Shown in pieces: positions 4,462 to 5,287 of a DNA stretch of 5,287 bases. The DNA lies in the NCBI GenBank assembly GCA_035286585.1, contig DATEDC010000126.1, positions 1-5,287 of the forward strand, in the 5' to 3' direction. Each line of letters opens with the position of its first letter. Positions within the stretch are counted from its first letter, which is position 1. The position numbers were made by a program, and so were the translations under genes. The notes under the pieces are model-generated. The model was not told where the DNA came from. It was given only the letters and a program-made list of their open reading frames with translations, and did not search any database. Source of the stretch: DSOS01 sp035286585 (GTDB lineage: Bacteria > Chloroflexota > Anaerolineae > Anaerolineales > UBA4823).

Positions 4462-5287
4462 ATGAAAATCTTGGTTTTGGGTGCGGGCGTGATTGGAACA
4501 ACCTATGCCTGGCAGTTGTCGCAGGCCGGAGCAGACGTGACCCTGTGGATTCGTCCGGAACGTAAGGATGCGATCGAAGAAGAGGGCTTGCGGTTGGACT
4601 GCATTGACTTGCGACATGGGCGGCGTGTGATCAACACGATGTACCGCCCAGCCGTTCTTGACACCAGCATTGCAGACGATGGCTATGATTTGATTCTTGT
4701 TTCGGTTAGCGCCGATAAACTAGAACCAGCCCTGGAGCTCCTGAGCATGAGAGCTGGGAACACCGACGTCCTGTTTTTCCAGAATACCTGGGTAGGACCG
4801 GAAACTTTCAACCAGTGCCTTAATCCGGATCAGTATTTCTTCGGTTACCCTTTCAAGGCCGGCGGCGGGCGGGATGCGCAGGTTATTCGATCAGTAATTT
4901 TTGGCCACCATTTGGCTGCCACCCTGTTAGGAGAGAAGGACGGACAGTTTACGCCACGCCTTAGACGCATTCACCATTTACTAGCGAAAGCCGAAATGGC
5001 TCCCCAACTGAGCCGCCAGATCATTCCCTACCTGTGGACGCACTATGTGTGGGCTGCCGCGACAATCGGCGCCTACATGAAGGCTGGTTCCTTTGAAGCC
5101 TTTGTCGACAGCCCGCGGGCTGTGCGTGAATCGTTCCTGGCGATGCGAGAAGGGTTTACGGTGTTCGACTTTCCGTTGGAGCATCGCCGCACCATACGCA
5201 CCACCAACAGTCTGGAACGGATCAACAAAGAAATCCGCAGACGCACCCGGGTGGTGGGCGTCTTTCCAAATGAGGCTTCGTGCCTGC
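4462..5287 (+). CDS. ApbA/PanE-like reductase N-terminus fused in frame to IS256 transposase C-terminus (partial)
   Basis: The frame is open for 275 codons to the right edge. Residues 1-232 resemble the ketopantoate reductase (ApbA/PanE) family. They include a Rossmann NAD(P)-binding motif GAGVIG (7-12), a following WIRPER segment that suits phosphate recognition of NADPH, LILVSVSADKL (about 78-88), and a C-terminal-domain helix LWTHYVWAAATIGAYMKAG. In true PanE enzymes the latter region carries a catalytic Lys (W-x-K); here His194 follows W192-T193, so ketopantoate reduction is doubtful and a paralogous oxidoreductase is more likely. From about residue 233 the sequence becomes IS256-family transposase: FPLEHRRTIRTTN, then ERINKEIRRRTRVVG and FPNEASCL. 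About the last third of the reductase is missing. It is preceded by the E2-like gene, with AGGA as ribosome site. It is either an IS-disrupted gene or an assembly chimera. Confidence 0.8.
   Translation, partial: MKILVLGAGVIGTTYAWQLSQAGADVTLWIRPERKDAIEEEGLRLDCIDLRHGRRVINTMYRPAVLDTSIADDGYDLILVSVSADKLEPALELLSMRAGNTDVLFFQNTWVGPETFNQCLNPDQYFFGYPFKAGGGRDAQVIRSVIFGHHLAATLLGEKDGQFTPRLRRIHHLLAKAEMAPQLSRQIIPYLWTHYVWAAATIGAYMKAGSFEAFVDSPRAVRESFLAMREGFTVFDFPLEHRRTIRTTNSLERINKEIRRRTRVVGVFPNEASCL
5155..5287 (+). mobile_element. IS256-family (mutator-type) transposase C-terminal fragment, cut by window edge
   Basis: TVFDFPLEHRRTIRTTN, ERINKEIRRRTRVVG and FPNEAS are strongly conserved signatures of the C-terminal region of IS256-family transposases. 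The fragment begins abruptly inside the transposase, in frame with the reductase-like gene, with no IS terminal inverted repeat at the join. The rest of the transposase end would lie beyond the right edge. Confidence 0.85.

Noticed and set aside
1..5287. Programmed frameshifting as in IS elements to explain the frame changes
   Set aside because: The frame changes lie in the enzyme genes, not at an IS orfA/orfB junction, and no A-rich slippery site with a stimulatory structure is seen at them.

Overview
The window looks bacterial: Shine-Dalgarno sites (GAGGAG, GAGGAGG, GGAGGA, AGGA) precede ATG starts, genes are tightly spaced, and the base composition is moderately GC-rich. The enzyme mix (a C45-type acyltransferase, a membrane M28 peptidase, a stand-alone E2-type acyltransferase, an ApbA/PanE-like reductase) recalls uncultured Chloroflexota or similar environmental lineages, but that is a weak inference. 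No complete known pathway, CRISPR array, RNA gene or complete insertion sequence is visible.

Layout. (1) Positions 1-723, minus strand: an open frame running off the left edge. It joins an unrecognised helical segment, the N-terminus of a C45-type acyltransferase, and the middle of an IS3-family transposase, all in frame. (2) 724-982: a non-coding divergent region with nested inverted repeats, two hairpins and a short direct repeat. (3) 983-2081, plus: the C-terminal part of a C45-type acyltransferase without its catalytic N-terminus, out of frame with the only well-placed start. (4) 2082-2342: non-coding leader. (5) 2343-3662: an apparently intact M28 metallopeptidase interrupted by two transmembrane hairpins. 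(6) 3659 to about 4449: a stand-alone 2-oxoacid dehydrogenase acyltransferase (E2 catalytic domain) overlapping the peptidase stop by ATGA and carrying at least two apparent single-base deletions. (7) 4462-5287: an ApbA/PanE-like reductase whose last third is replaced, in frame, by the C-terminus of an IS256-family transposase and which runs off the right edge.

Genes 5-7 are co-directional and closely packed, so they probably form one transcription unit, but their joint role cannot be read from the sequence. The most striking feature is that both edges carry the same architecture: an enzyme N-terminus fused in frame to an internal or C-terminal transposase fragment, from two different IS families. 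Together with the split C45 gene and several frameshifts, this suggests either an IS-scarred decaying locus or a chimeric, error-bearing metagenomic contig. Read-level evidence is needed to choose. I do not see convincing evidence of a new functional system. The membrane-interrupted M28 peptidase is the most interesting intact gene.
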